A model generated the notes under the pieces. The model saw only the letters and a program-made list of their open reading frames with translations, did no database searches and was not told the origin of the DNA. This document shows positions 54,881 through 64,000 of a stretch of DNA of 64,000 bases, one piece after another; the first letter of the stretch is position 1, and every line of letters starts with the position of its first letter. The translations under genes and the position numbers were made by a program. The DNA comes from CBDCBA01 sp965214125. GTDB taxonomy: Bacteria; Planctomycetota; Phycisphaerae; Tepidisphaerales; Tepidisphaeraceae. Location of the stretch: positions 124,001 through 188,000 of the forward strand of contig CBDCBA010000024.1 in NCBI GenBank assembly GCA_965214125.1. The letters run 5' to 3'.

Positions 54881-55984
54881 GTGCTCGCCGCCCGCATTGC
54901 CGCCGCCTGTGGAATCGCGCTCTACGCCGCCGTCGCCGGGTGCGTGTTGTGGAGCGGCCGGGCGACGGCCGGGGCCGGGGCGAACGGGTCGGCCGAGGAG
55001 CCTGCCCAATCCGTCGGCCCGCGCGTCGATGCGGGCGACCTCCTGCCGATCCGCGCCGTCGGAATGCAGATTCAGCGCACCGACTGGATCGAGCGGTATA
55101 AGCAGAGCATGGACGAGATCGCGGCGCTCGGGGCCGACACGGTCAAGATCGTCGTCGATGCCCGCCAGGAAGATGGGGCCAGCAACAAGATTTACGTCGA
55201 CCTGCGCATGACGCCCACGAGCGACCAGCTCGGCGAGCTTTTCCGCCACGCGGACTCGCTTAGGCTGAAGGTGATCTTCATGCCGATCGTCCTGATCGAC
55301 GACCCCAAGGGCAACGAGTGGCGCGGCACGATCCAGCCGCAAAGCTGGGAGAAATGGTTCGATTCGTACCGCGACATGCTGCGCCACTTCCTGTGGGTGG
55401 CCGACAGCAACGGCGTGGACGTCTTCGTGATCGGCAGCGAACTGCTCAGCAGCGAACGCCAGGCCGACGAGTGGGCGGAGACGATTGCTCTCGTCCGCCA
55501 GGACTTCGGCGGGCTCATCACCTACTCGAGCAACTGGGACCATTACGAGAACATCCCGTTCTGGGACCAGCTCGATTTGATCGGCATGAACAGCTACTGG
55601 ACGCTCGGCCCGGACGGCGACGCGAGCGTGGAGACGATCGCAGGCAACTGGCGCGACATCCAGGCCGACCTGCGCCCGTTCGTCGAGAGCAAGGGCAAGC
55701 CGCTGATCTTCCTGGAGGTCGGCTGGTGCAGCCTCGACAACGCGGCGAAGGAGCCGTGGGATTACACGAAGCAGGTGCCGGTCAACCTCGAACTGCAAAA
55801 GCGTCTTTGGCAGGGCTTCTGGCAGACGTGGTACGGCGTCGACTGGCTGGGCGGCATGAGCGTTTGGGAGTGGCCTCCCGGCGACGGCGGTCCGGACGAT
55901 CGCGGCTACACACCCGAGAACAAGCCGGCCGAGGATGTCATCCGCGAGTGGTTTGCGAAGGAACCGTGGGAAGTGGAGGCTTAA
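54881..55984 (+). CDS. GH113-like lipoprotein hydrolase
   Basis: From GTG 54881 the product is 367 residues, with a signal and lipobox AVAGC. The TIM-barrel part resembles GH113 beta-mannanases: GMQIQRTDW near the start, FVIGSELLSSERQ (probable acid/base glutamate) and FLEVGWCSL (probable nucleophile). It should be an extracytoplasmic glycoside hydrolase anchored by lipid. The gene is between SRAP and aspS genes with no obvious functional link. Confidence 0.72.
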   Translation: MLAARIAAACGIALYAAVAGCVLWSGRATAGAGANGSAEEPAQSVGPRVDAGDLLPIRAVGMQIQRTDWIERYKQSMDEIAALGADTVKIVVDARQEDGASNKIYVDLRMTPTSDQLGELFRHADSLRLKVIFMPIVLIDDPKGNEWRGTIQPQSWEKWFDSYRDMLRHFLWVADSNGVDVFVIGSELLSSERQADEWAETIALVRQDFGGLITYSSNWDHYENIPFWDQLDLIGMNSYWTLGPDGDASVETIAGNWRDIQADLRPFVESKGKPLIFLEVGWCSLDNAAKEPWDYTKQVPVNLELQKRLWQGFWQTWYGVDWLGGMSVWEWPPGDGGPDDRGYTPENKPAEDVIREWFAKEPWEVEA

Positions 55985-56074
55985 GTTTGGGATTGGGGAT
56001 TGGAAATCTCGGTTCGGTCACGACTCCCGCTTCGGACCCAAACCCCAAATACCGAATCCCAAATCACCAATTTT
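55984..56074. repeat. GGGATTGGGGATT inverted repeat, copy 2
   Basis: Left arm 55984-56007 (AGTTTGGGATTGGGG...) and right arm 56043-56074 (CCCCAAATACCGAATCCC...) repeat the layout at 4351-4420. It fills the gap before aspS. Confidence 0.6.
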
Positions 56075-56101
56075 CCCATCTCGCCCTATCGTGCTCGTCC
56101 C

Positions 56102-57907
56102 ATGTCAGACAGCACGTTGTCGCCATCCTTTCGAACCCACACCTGCGGCCAACTCCGCGCGAGCGATGTCGGCCAGACCGTCAAGCTCGCCGGCTGGGTC
56201 GGGCGTTACCGCGACCACGGCAATCTCGCGTTCATCGACTTGCGCGACCGCGAGGGCATCACGCAGGTCACGTTCGACGCCGACCTGTGCGGCGAGGACA
56301 TGCTCGAACTCGCCCGCAAGCTGCGCACCGAGTGGTGCGTGGGCGTGGAGGGCAAGGTCGTCAAGCGGACCGGCAAGGCCGACGAGGACAACAAGAACGA
56401 GAAGCTCGCCACCGGCGCCGTTGAGATCATGGCGACGTCGCTCGTGGTCTACAGCGAGTCCCCCACGCCGCCGTTCAGTCCGGACGACAAGGAGGCCGGC
56501 AAGGTCCGCGAGGAACGCCGCCTCGAAAGCCGTTACATCGACCTGCGCCGTCCCGCGATGCAGGAGACGCTGCGCATCCGCTCGATTGCGACCACCACCA
56601 TTCGCCGCGTGCTGAGCGAGCAAGGCTTTCTGGAGGTCGAGACGCCCTATCTCACCCGGGCCACGCCCGAGGGATCGCGTGACTTTCTGGTCCCCAGCCG
56701 CCTGGTGCCCGGCAGCTTCTACGCATTGCCGCAAAGCCCACAAATCTTCAAACAGCTCCTGATGATCGGCGGGTGCGACAAGTACCTTCAAATCGCCCGC
56801 TGCTTCCGTGACGAGGACCCCCGCGCCGACCGCCAGCCGGAGTTCACGCAGGTCGACCTCGAGATGAGCTTTGTCGAGCAGGCCGACGTGATGAAGGTTA
56901 CGGAGGACGTGGTCCGCGCGGTTTGGAAGGAGACGATCGGCGTCGACGTGCCGGCGGAGATTCCGCACATGACCTACCACGAGGCCGTCACCAAGTGGGG
57001 CAGCGATCGGCCGGACCTGCGCTTCGGCATGCCGCTGTTCGACGTGTCGGACCTCGGCCAGAAGACGGACTTCAAGGTCTTTTCGGCCGCCCCGATGGTG
57101 AAGGCGATCGTCGTGCCCGGCGGCGCGGAGATGACGCGCAAGGAGACCGACGCCCTCGCCGAGTGGGCCAAGGGATTCGGCGCGAAGGGCCTGGCCGTCA
57201 CGAAGGTGCAGGGTGGCAAGCTCGAAACGGGCGTTGCCAAGTTCCTCGAACCGGTCGCCGGCGAGGTCGTCGCGCGGTGCGAGGCGAAGGACGGCGACCT
57301 GCTCTGCTTCGCCGCCGACCGGCCCAAGATCGTCCACAAGGTGCTCGGCGAACTCCGCCTGAAGATGGCGAAGGATCGCGGGATGACCCCGTCGACCGAC
57401 TACGCCTGGGTCTGGGTCGTCGACTTCCCCGCCTTCGAGGAGGACGACAAGACCGGCGCCCTCACCTACACGCACCACCCCTTCACCGCCCTCGGCAGCG
57501 ATGAAGATGTCGCCAAGCTCACCAGCGGCGACAAGGAGACGCTGCTGAGCATTATGAGCAAGGGGTACGACATCGTCGTCAACGGCAGCGAGCTCGGCGG
57601 CGGGTCGATTCGTATCCACCGCTACGACGTGCAGAAGCAGGTTCTGGCCGCCCTCGGCATCGACGAGCAACGCCAGCAGGAGAACTTCGGGTTCCTGCTC
57701 GAAGCCCTGAAGTTCGGCGCCCCGCCCCACGGCGGAATCGCGCTCGGGCTCGACCGGGTGGTGATGACGCTCCGCGACACGGAGAACATCCGCGACGTGA
57801 TCGCCTTCCCGAAGACGCAGACGGGCACCGACCTGCTCTTCAAGACCCCCGCCCCGGTCGACGCGGCATCGCTACGCGAGGTCCACATTAAGTCGATCGC
57901 GGAGTGA
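56102..57907 (+). CDS. aspS: Aspartyl-tRNA synthetase
   Basis: From ATG 56102 the product is 601 residues. The OB-fold start (VKLAGWVGRYRDHG) is followed by class II motif 1 and motif 2 (FRDEDPRADRQPEFTQ), a GAD insertion domain, and motif 3 (GIALGLDRVVMTL). It charges tRNA-Asp; the presence of asnS here means Asn-tRNA need not rely on it. The upstream repeat (55984-56074) intrudes to within 28 bases of the start. It is closed by a bidirectional terminator at 57961-57991. Confidence 0.96.
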   Translation: MSDSTLSPSFRTHTCGQLRASDVGQTVKLAGWVGRYRDHGNLAFIDLRDREGITQVTFDADLCGEDMLELARKLRTEWCVGVEGKVVKRTGKADEDNKNEKLATGAVEIMATSLVVYSESPTPPFSPDDKEAGKVREERRLESRYIDLRRPAMQETLRIRSIATTTIRRVLSEQGFLEVETPYLTRATPEGSRDFLVPSRLVPGSFYALPQSPQIFKQLLMIGGCDKYLQIARCFRDEDPRADRQPEFTQVDLEMSFVEQADVMKVTEDVVRAVWKETIGVDVPAEIPHMTYHEAVTKWGSDRPDLRFGMPLFDVSDLGQKTDFKVFSAAPMVKAIVVPGGAEMTRKETDALAEWAKGFGAKGLAVTKVQGGKLETGVAKFLEPVAGEVVARCEAKDGDLLCFAADRPKIVHKVLGELRLKMAKDRGMTPSTDYAWVWVVDFPAFEEDDKTGALTYTHHPFTALGSDEDVAKLTSGDKETLLSIMSKGYDIVVNGSELGGGSIRIHRYDVQKQVLAALGIDEQRQQENFGFLLEALKFGAPPHGGIALGLDRVVMTLRDTENIRDVIAFPKTQTGTDLLFKTPAPVDAASLREVHIKSIAE

Positions 57908-57909
57908 TT

Positions 57910-58032
57910 CACCACGGAGGCACGGAGACACGGAGACACTGAGGTCCAGACAAGAAAGAAGGGCTTGGCAGATCGGCTGCCAAGCCCTTTTCTAGTTCTG
58001 ACTCTGAACTCGGTGCCTCCGTGCCTCCGTGA
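57910..58032. repeat. CACGGAGGC inverted repeat enclosing a terminator
   Basis: The left arm (57910-57942) and its reverse complement (58012-58032) are copies of the CACGGAGGC family. They lie on both sides of the GGGCTTGGCAG hairpin at 57961-57991. Confidence 0.8.
57961..57991. terminator. Bidirectional rho-independent terminator
   Basis: An 11-base-pair perfect stem (GGGCTTGGCAG opposite CTGCCAAGCCC) with a five-base loop is followed by TTTT on the plus strand and preceded by a purine-rich A run (AAGAAAGAA) that gives a T-rich tail on the minus strand. It serves the converging aspS and Bax-inhibitor genes. Confidence 0.9.
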
Positions 58033-58037
58033 TGCCC

Positions 58038-58814
58038 TCACTCCTGGTTCAGGTACATCAACAGGCGTAGCACGTAGAAGAAGAGCGTCGAGATGCTCGC
58101 GAAGAGCGCCAGGCTGGCCGCGACGTGGGCGCCGACGGGGTAGTGGTGCATCACGTTGCTCGTGTCGTACAGGATGTACCCGCACAACAGCACGATCATC
58201 GCGACGGTGAAGAAGATGCCCAGCGAGAAGCCGAAGGCGACGCTGGCGACGATCAGGCCCACCGCGCCGAGGCCGCCGACGAACAGGAAGCCGCGCAGGA
58301 AGCTGAAGTCGGCCTTCGTCACGAAGACGAACGCCGTCAGGGCCACGACCATCAGGCCCGTCACGATGGCCGCCGTCGGGATCACGTCCGGGCTGCTGAA
58401 CCGGCTGGCGATGTAGAGCAGCGGCACGAAGATCAGCGCCTGGGCCACGATGTACACCCCCAGGCCCGCGTACTGCATTGCCTTGCTCGCGCCGCTTTCG
58501 GCCCAGCTTCGTGCCAGCCAACTCACGGCCATGAACGCGACGATCACCAGGATCCACGTCCAGCCGCTGACGGCCCACGTGATCGCGCTCTGCAGCGTGT
58601 TCTCGGGGACCAGGTTGAAGATCAGCAGCTCGATCCCGAACAACGCGCACAGCGCGCCGATCAGGTGCATGTAGGTCTTGCGGATGAAATCCGCCCGCGA
58701 CTCGGGCGAGGCCTCGCTGGCGGGAATGGCATAGGCGTCGCCGCCCCAGCCGGCCCCGAGCTTGCCGTCCGATTGGCCGGCGCTGTAGTTGAGGAAGTTC
58801 TTGTTTCTAGACAT
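58038..58814 (-). CDS. Bax inhibitor-1 family membrane protein
   Basis: The ATG at 58814 gives 258 residues with seven predicted membrane segments. ILYDTSNVMHH is the conserved D-x-S/T-x-x-M segment of the family and the C-terminus ends LYVLRLLMYLNQE-like. The N-terminal 45 residues are a soluble extension. Members act as pH-sensitive calcium leak channels or regulators of membrane proteases such as FtsH. The gene is closed by the terminator at 57961-57991. Confidence 0.92.
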   Translation of the reverse strand: MSRNKNFLNYSAGQSDGKLGAGWGGDAYAIPASEASPESRADFIRKTYMHLIGALCALFGIELLIFNLVPENTLQSAITWAVSGWTWILVIVAFMAVSWLARSWAESGASKAMQYAGLGVYIVAQALIFVPLLYIASRFSSPDVIPTAAIVTGLMVVALTAFVFVTKADFSFLRGFLFVGGLGAVGLIVASVAFGFSLGIFFTVAMIVLLCGYILYDTSNVMHHYPVGAHVAASLALFASISTLFFYVLRLLMYLNQE

Positions 58815-58926
58815 CGGGGTTGCTCTTCGTGAATCTGCCCGCCCCTGCCGCCGCGCCGTGCGACGCCCACCGGGCTCGGGCCATCGCCAGTATATCACGC
58901 GGCAACGCCCAAGGTGCGGCAGCGGC

Positions 58927-59190
58927 CTAGCTTCGGCGGCGGGCCGACAGGCTCGTCCACGCGCCCGCCCCCATTGCGGCCAGGGTGAACGCGATGAACC
59001 CGAACGCCCCGGCCGCCCGCAGCGCCCGCCACTCCAGGAGCGTCGCCACCACCCACAATGCCCCGCCCAACAGCGCGGCGGTTTCGAGGATCAGAAACAG
59101 CAGGCAGCCGCGGGCCGCGTCCCGGCGGCGCTGCTCCTCGCGGGCGGCCTCGGGCGAATCTGGAAGCGTCGGTCGGTCTTGTTCGGACAT
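58927..59190 (-). CDS. Small two-helix membrane protein
   Basis: The ATG at 59190 gives 87 residues: a charged N-terminus (MSEQDRPTLPDSPEAA), then two hydrophobic segments (LLFLILETAALLGGALWVV and AAGAFGFIAFTLAAMGAG) and a basic tail (SLSARRRS). The family is not recognised. It lies 42 bases from the divergent pyk start. Confidence 0.6.
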   Translation of the reverse strand: MSEQDRPTLPDSPEAAREEQRRRDAARGCLLFLILETAALLGGALWVVATLLEWRALRAAGAFGFIAFTLAAMGAGAWTSLSARRRS

Positions 59191-59231
59191 CGGGTGCGGG
59201 CGCGGGCTTGGCACCGTATGCTGCGGCGCCC

Positions 59232-60752
59232 ATGCCCGCCGCCCTTGCCCACCTGGACGCCGACGCCGCCACGGCGAAGGTCATCCGCACCAAGATTGTC
59301 GCCACGATGGGCCCGGCCGTCGCCGAACCGCGCACGCTCCGGGCGCTGCTCTTGGCCGGCGTCGACGTCTGCCGCCTGAACTTCAGCCACGGCGAACTCG
59401 ACGACCACGCCCACACCCTGGCCACCATCCGCGCCGAGGCCGAAGCCATCGGCCGCAACGTCGCCATCCTCGGCGACCTGGGTGGCCCCAAGATCCGCGT
59501 CGGGACCGTCGACGAGGAGAACGCCGACGGCGGCCTTTGCGTCAACGCGGGCGAAGAACTCGTCATCCAGCGCGACGAGATCGTCGGCCGCGACCACACG
59601 GTGAGCTGCACCTACCCCGGCCTGCTCGACGACGTCAACATCGGCGACCGCGTTCTCATTGAAGATGGCCTGCTCCGCTTTGTCTGCTTGCGCAAAGAGG
59701 GCGACCCCGACCGGCCCGATCGCATCGTCCTGCGCTGCAGCGCGGGCGGGGTCGTGAAGACGCGCAAGGGCATCAACCTGCCCAGCACCGCCCTGAACCT
59801 GCCCAGCATCACCGAACGCGACTGGGCCTGCGTCGACTGGGCCGTCGCCAACGGCCTCGACTACCTGGCCCTCTCGTTCGTGCGGACGGCCAAGGACATC
59901 GAGCAACTGCGCGAGCACCTGACCTACCGCGACAGCACGATCGACATCATCGCCAAGATTGAAAAGGCCGAGGCCGTGGCGGACATCGACCGCATCCTCA
60001 AGGCCAGCGACGCCCTGATGGTCGCCCGCGGCGACCTGGGCGTGGAGATGGACCTGGCCCGCGTGCCGCTGATTCAGAAGGACCTGATCGAGCGTTGCCG
60101 CCGCGCCGGCAAGCCGGCCATCGTCGCGACGCAGATGCTCCAGAGCATGGTCGACAATCCCAGCCCCACGCGGGCCGAGGTCAGCGACGTGGCCAACGCG
60201 ATCTTCGACGGCACCGACGCCTGCATGCTCAGCGGCGAGACGAGCGTGGGCAAGTTCCCGGTCGGGGCGGTCCACGTGATGCGCCACGTCGCCGAGGCGG
60301 CCGAGGAGTATTTGCTGAGCCAGCGTCCGCGCGGCGAGGGGGCGACCGAAGCGGGCAGCCTGGTCGTCAGCAGCGCCGCCGCCAAGGCCGTGCGGCGGTT
60401 GTGCGAGGCGATCGAGTGCCGGCTGGTGGTCGTCTACAGCCACAGCGGCGACACGGCGCGGCTCTTCGCCAAGCAACGCTTTCCGCTGCCGGTGATCGCC
60501 CTCAGCGCCGACGCCACCCGCCTGCGGCAGATGGCCCTGCACTACGGCGTCACGCCGATGCCGATGGGCCGCCCCGCCAACCTGCAAGCGCTCGTCCGCG
60601 ACGTCGACGCCCTTGTGCAAGACAAGAACCTGGCGGGCAAGGGAGATCGCATCGTGGTCGTCGCCGGCCGCAGCATCGGGGCGGCGGGCACGATGAACGG
60701 CATCATCATCCACACGGTCGGCCACGGCGAGGAGGACCCGTGCGAGCCGTAA
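59232..60752 (+). CDS. pyk: Pyruvate kinase
   Basis: The ATG at 59232 gives 506 residues. The family pattern MGPAVAEPRTLRALLLAG-like and LNFSHGE open the barrel, and IIAKIEKAEAVADIDRIL with MVARGDLGVE is the active-site signature. It converts phosphoenolpyruvate and ADP to pyruvate and ATP and is followed by a lipoprotein gene overlapping its end by 13 bp. A long upstream frame is antisense to the small membrane protein and is rejected. Confidence 0.95.
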   Translation: MPAALAHLDADAATAKVIRTKIVATMGPAVAEPRTLRALLLAGVDVCRLNFSHGELDDHAHTLATIRAEAEAIGRNVAILGDLGGPKIRVGTVDEENADGGLCVNAGEELVIQRDEIVGRDHTVSCTYPGLLDDVNIGDRVLIEDGLLRFVCLRKEGDPDRPDRIVLRCSAGGVVKTRKGINLPSTALNLPSITERDWACVDWAVANGLDYLALSFVRTAKDIEQLREHLTYRDSTIDIIAKIEKAEAVADIDRILKASDALMVARGDLGVEMDLARVPLIQKDLIERCRRAGKPAIVATQMLQSMVDNPSPTRAEVSDVANAIFDGTDACMLSGETSVGKFPVGAVHVMRHVAEAAEEYLLSQRPRGEGATEAGSLVVSSAAAKAVRRLCEAIECRLVVVYSHSGDTARLFAKQRFPLPVIALSADATRLRQMALHYGVTPMPMGRPANLQALVRDVDALVQDKNLAGKGDRIVVVAGRSIGAAGTMNGIIIHTVGHGEEDPCEP

Positions 60753-61369
60753 CCCTCGCGGCGTCGCTCTTCGGGTTGCTTCTCCTTGCTGGCTGCTCGC
60801 AGCGACCGGCGTGGAACGACGACCCGAAGGCGGGCCGGGCCGAGTTCTGGGTGGATCGCCCCGCCGCCGCCGCCGTGGTCGCGGACGACTACGCCAGCCT
60901 GTTCGACGCCGCGCAGGATGCCGCCGACCGCTTCGGCTTCGCCGTCGGCATGAGCGACTACCGCGGCGGGCTGCTCGTAACCGAAACGCAGGTCAGCGGC
61001 CAGTGGTACGAGCCTTGGCGGGACGAGACGAGCCTGCTCCGCTCCCCTGCCGCCGTCCTTGAGGCGTCGCTGTCGACGGTGCGGCGGTCGCTGCGGTTCA
61101 CGATCGAGCCGATCGAGGGCGAGGAGGCGTTTCGGCTCACGCCCGTCGTGCTCGTGGAGCGCGAGGTGCGCGGCGAGCGTCCGGTCACGAATGCGGCCGA
61201 CTACACGCGCATTCTCGGCAACGGCTCGTTCCGGCGCGACGAACTCGGCCGCCGTGAGACGACGCGCGGCTGGTACGTGTCGGGTCGCGACGCCTCGCTC
61301 GAACGCAGCCTGGCCAACCGAATCGCGAAGCGGGCGAACGGGCGGATCGAGCGGTCACCGGCGAGTTGA
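60740..61369 (+). CDS. Predicted lipoprotein downstream of pyk
   Basis: The GTG at 60740 gives 209 residues with a lipobox LLLAGC (C19) ending the signal. The mature part is mixed alpha/beta (ASLFDAAQDAADRFGFAV and SLSTVRRSLRFTIEPI) and is not recognised. It overlaps pyk by 13 bp and is likely to be co-transcribed. A 140-bp region without a gene separates it from tRNA-Gln. Confidence 0.65.
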   Translation: MRAVTLAASLFGLLLLAGCSQRPAWNDDPKAGRAEFWVDRPAAAAVVADDYASLFDAAQDAADRFGFAVGMSDYRGGLLVTETQVSGQWYEPWRDETSLLRSPAAVLEASLSTVRRSLRFTIEPIEGEEAFRLTPVVLVEREVRGERPVTNAADYTRILGNGSFRRDELGRRETTRGWYVSGRDASLERSLANRIAKRANGRIERSPAS

Positions 61370-61509
61370 CCCCATCCGCGGCCGCCCTAGGATGCCGCCC
61401 GCCGTCGAGAGGCCCGCGCGTTGACGCCAACGCCGGGAGGGTAGACGGCCCCTTCCGCCCCCGGCCCGTCGGCCGCCTCTCGCGCGTTCGCGCAGCAAAC
61501 ACGCATCAC

Positions 61510-61580
61510 TACCCCGTGGTGTAACGGTAGCACAGCTGTTTTTGGTACAGCTAGTCGGGGTTCGAATCCCTGCGGGGTAA
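61510..61580 (+). tRNA. tRNA-Gln(TTG)
   Basis: Acceptor TACCCCG/CGGGGTA has a weak U1-A72 pair, which is typical of tRNA-Gln. The anticodon arm is GCTGT/ACAGC with loop TTTTGGT (anticodon TTG), and the T arm is CGGGG-TTCGAAT-CCCTG. The discriminator is A. CCA is not encoded. Confidence 0.96.
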
Positions 61581-61586
61581 CTGCCG

Positions 61587-61684
61587 GAAAGGATGAAGGC
61601 AGAAGGATGAAGGATGAACCCGAGGGGTTCGCCTCTGATTCTGGCTCAGGTTCATCCTTCTGCCTTCATCCTTCATCCTTTCTG
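61587..61684. repeat. AAGGATGAAGGCAGAAGG inverted repeat, copy 2
   Basis: Left arm 61587-61618 and right arm 61649-61684 repeat the structure at 36421-36514. The element is between tRNA-Gln and the glmU-like gene, and the right arm ends just before its ATG. Confidence 0.85.
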
Positions 61685-61685
61685 C

Positions 61686-62668
61686 ATGTCCCTCACCGCC
61701 GTCATCCTCGCCGCTGGCCAGAGCAAGCGGATGAAGTCCGCCCTGCCCAAGCCGCTGCACCCCGTTTGCGGCAGGCCGATGCTGGCGTACATCCTCGACG
61801 CCGCCTTCGACGCCGGCGCGGACAAGGCCGTCCTCGTCGTGGGTCACGGCAAAGAGCAGATCGTCGACGCCTTCGGGGGCGACCAGCGCATCGCGTTCGT
61901 CGAGCAGACCCAGCGGCTGGGCACCGGCCACGCCGTGATGACGGCCGTGCCGGCGCTGCCGGACGAGGGGGACGTGGTCGTGCTCGCGGGCGACTTGCCG
62001 CTGATTCGCGGCGAATCGCTGAAGCAGCTCGTGGACGAGCACCGCGAGGCCGGCGCGGCGATCAGCATGGCGACGGCGGTCGTGCCCAATCCCTTCGGCT
62101 ACGGCCGGGTGATCCGCGACGACGGCGGCGCGTTCGTGAAGATTGTCGAACAGGCCGACGCCTCGCCCGAGGAGGCGGCCGTGACCGAGGTCTTCCCGAG
62201 CATCACGATGGGCACGGTCCGTGGCCTGACCGACGCGCTCGACGGGCTGAGCAACGACAACGCCCAGGGCGAGTACTACTTCACGGACGTCTTCGAGATC
62301 ACCCGCAATGCCGGCGGCCGTGTGCTGGCGGTGAGCTGCATCGGCCCGGATGACATTGTGGCGCCCAACAACCGCGCCCAACTCGCCGAGGCCGGCCGCG
62401 TGATGCAGGGACGCATCCTCGAGCAGCACATGGCCAACGGCGTCGGCGTGCCGCACCCGGCGACGGTCGTAATCGAGCACGGCGTGACGATCGGGCAGGA
62501 CGCGACGATCCTGCCGTTCAGCTACATCGGCAAGGGCGCGGCCATCGGCCCCGGCTGCACGATCGGGCCCTTCGCCTACGTGGCCGACGACGCGGTGATC
62601 AGCGAGGGAGAATCGGTCGCCGGCAATCCGGATCGCGCGGCGATGTCGGGGACCTTGGGAGGTCTCGC

Positions 62669-62672
<4 letters not shown>
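61686..62672 (+). CDS. glmU: GlmU-like uridylyltransferase, short form
   Basis: The ATG at 61686 gives 328 residues. The nucleotidyltransferase signature is AVILAAGQSKRMKS and the following PKPLHPVCGRPM, and AGDLPLIRGES supplies the metal-binding aspartate. The left-handed beta-helix of the acetyltransferase half is short: only HGVTIGQDATILPF, IGKGAAIGPGCTI and FAYV coils are present, versus about 200 residues in full GlmU. The acetyltransferase active site is missing, so it probably makes only UDP-GlcNAc from GlcNAc-1-P, or another UDP-sugar. The stop overlaps the prs GTG. Confidence 0.85.
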
Positions 62673-63655
<983 letters not shown>

Positions 63656-63703
63656 CCGCTCGGGCCTTTCAACTTTCAACTCGTCACTTTCAACTTGTAA
63701 CCC

Positions 63704-64000
63704 ATGAGCACCCAGACCTTCACCCTCGACGCCGCCTCCCGCCAGAACAAGGGCACCCGCGACAGCCGCCGCCTTCGTCGCGATGGCCACGTGCCGGCCG
63801 TCATCTACGGCCACGGCGAGCAGAACGCCAACGTCGCCCTGCCGCAGAAGGCCACCGTCGAGGCGCTGCGCCGCGGCGCCCACGTCATCGAGCTCAAGCT
63901 CGACGGCGGCGCCACCGAGCAGGTGCTGGTCAAGGACGTGCAGTACAACCACCTCGGCGACACAATCCTGCACCTGGACCTCTTCCGCGTGAACCTCGAC
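63704..64000 (+). CDS. rplY: Ribosomal protein L25 (Ctc type), partial
   Basis: The first 99 codons are present and the gene runs off the window. MSTQTFTLDAASRQNKGT and RLRRDGHVPAVIYGHGE are the L25/Ctc signature. The protein binds 5S rRNA. A TTTCAACTTTCAACT-type repeat lies in the 48-bp gap after prs. Its downstream part and any pth gene are outside the window. Confidence 0.93.
   Translation, partial: MSTQTFTLDAASRQNKGTRDSRRLRRDGHVPAVIYGHGEQNANVALPQKATVEALRRGAHVIELKLDGGATEQVLVKDVQYNHLGDTILHLDLFRVNLD

Noticed and set aside
61370..61509. Possible small RNA between the lipoprotein gene and tRNA-Gln
   Set aside because: I saw GC-rich inverted segments but no recognisable RNA family motif or terminator.

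Overview
The window is a 64 kb stretch of high-GC bacterial chromosome. I infer a planctomycete, most likely of the Phycisphaerae type. The reasons are a secreted protein with an N-terminal LEPR-x-LL motif (42211-45315), an M64-type peptidase with a PEP-CTERM-like tail (19559-20821), many lipoproteins and short-spaced gene runs, and several families of intergenic inverted repeats of a kind I associate with planctomycete genomes. No rRNA or marker gene proves the class, so the placement is an inference.

Layout. 1-3283: mutS followed by a small protein/nucleotidyltransferase pair cut by the window start. 3422-7411: SET-domain protein, thioesterase, prepilin peptidase, a lipoprotein-like methyltransferase, and a small-protein/HNH cassette with a tripled start region. 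7462-19428: the pyruvate dehydrogenase complex (pdhA, pdhB, pdhC, lpd, all on the minus strand), but its genes are separated by toxin-antitoxin-like pairs, two Uma2 endonuclease-like genes, a BRCT protein and sugar-metabolism genes. 19559-24444: PEP-CTERM peptidase, then a sulfatase / oxidoreductase / isomerase / cupin operon downstream of gap. 25742-29461: a valine-repeat protein, a GGDEF diguanylate cyclase and two orphan sugar-type ABC permeases. 29418-32345: a DUF2283/DUF4258-like pair, miaB carrying a repeat-derived insertion, and a frameshifted recO. 32339-36436: beta-barrel protein, GH9-like hydrolase, ribokinase, degenerate receiver protein. 36569-38655: groES-groEL.

38743-45315: a hypothetical protein, asnS, a phytanoyl-CoA-dioxygenase-like gene, tRNA-Cys(GCA) and the large LEPR-x-LL protein. 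45775-54848: gltB without gltD, a small XRE-regulator pair, a DUF1963 protein, an RluD-type pseudouridine synthase, a polyprenyl synthetase and an SRAP-domain protein. 54881-60752: a GH113-like lipoprotein, aspS, a Bax-inhibitor-1 family membrane protein and pyruvate kinase. 61510-64000: tRNA-Gln(TTG), a short glmU-like gene, prs and the start of rplY, a classic bacterial gene order.

How the genes fit together. Central carbon metabolism is well represented (gap, pyk, PDH, gltB, prs), with carbohydrate scavenging genes (GH5-, GH9-, GH113-like hydrolases, sulfatase, Gfo/Idh oxidoreductase, ribokinase, sugar ABC permeases) suited to a heterotroph degrading polysaccharides. Laid over this is a high load of small paired genes resembling toxin-antitoxin or selfish modules, and at least six families of hairpin-forming dispersed repeats. 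One repeat lies in frame inside miaB and another supplies the last codons of a receiver-like gene. No complete prophage, transposase, CRISPR array or integron was seen. The most unusual observations are the PDH genes interspersed with paired cassettes, the 20-bp triplicated AUGA start region at 6971-7030, and the repeat-derived insertion in MiaB.
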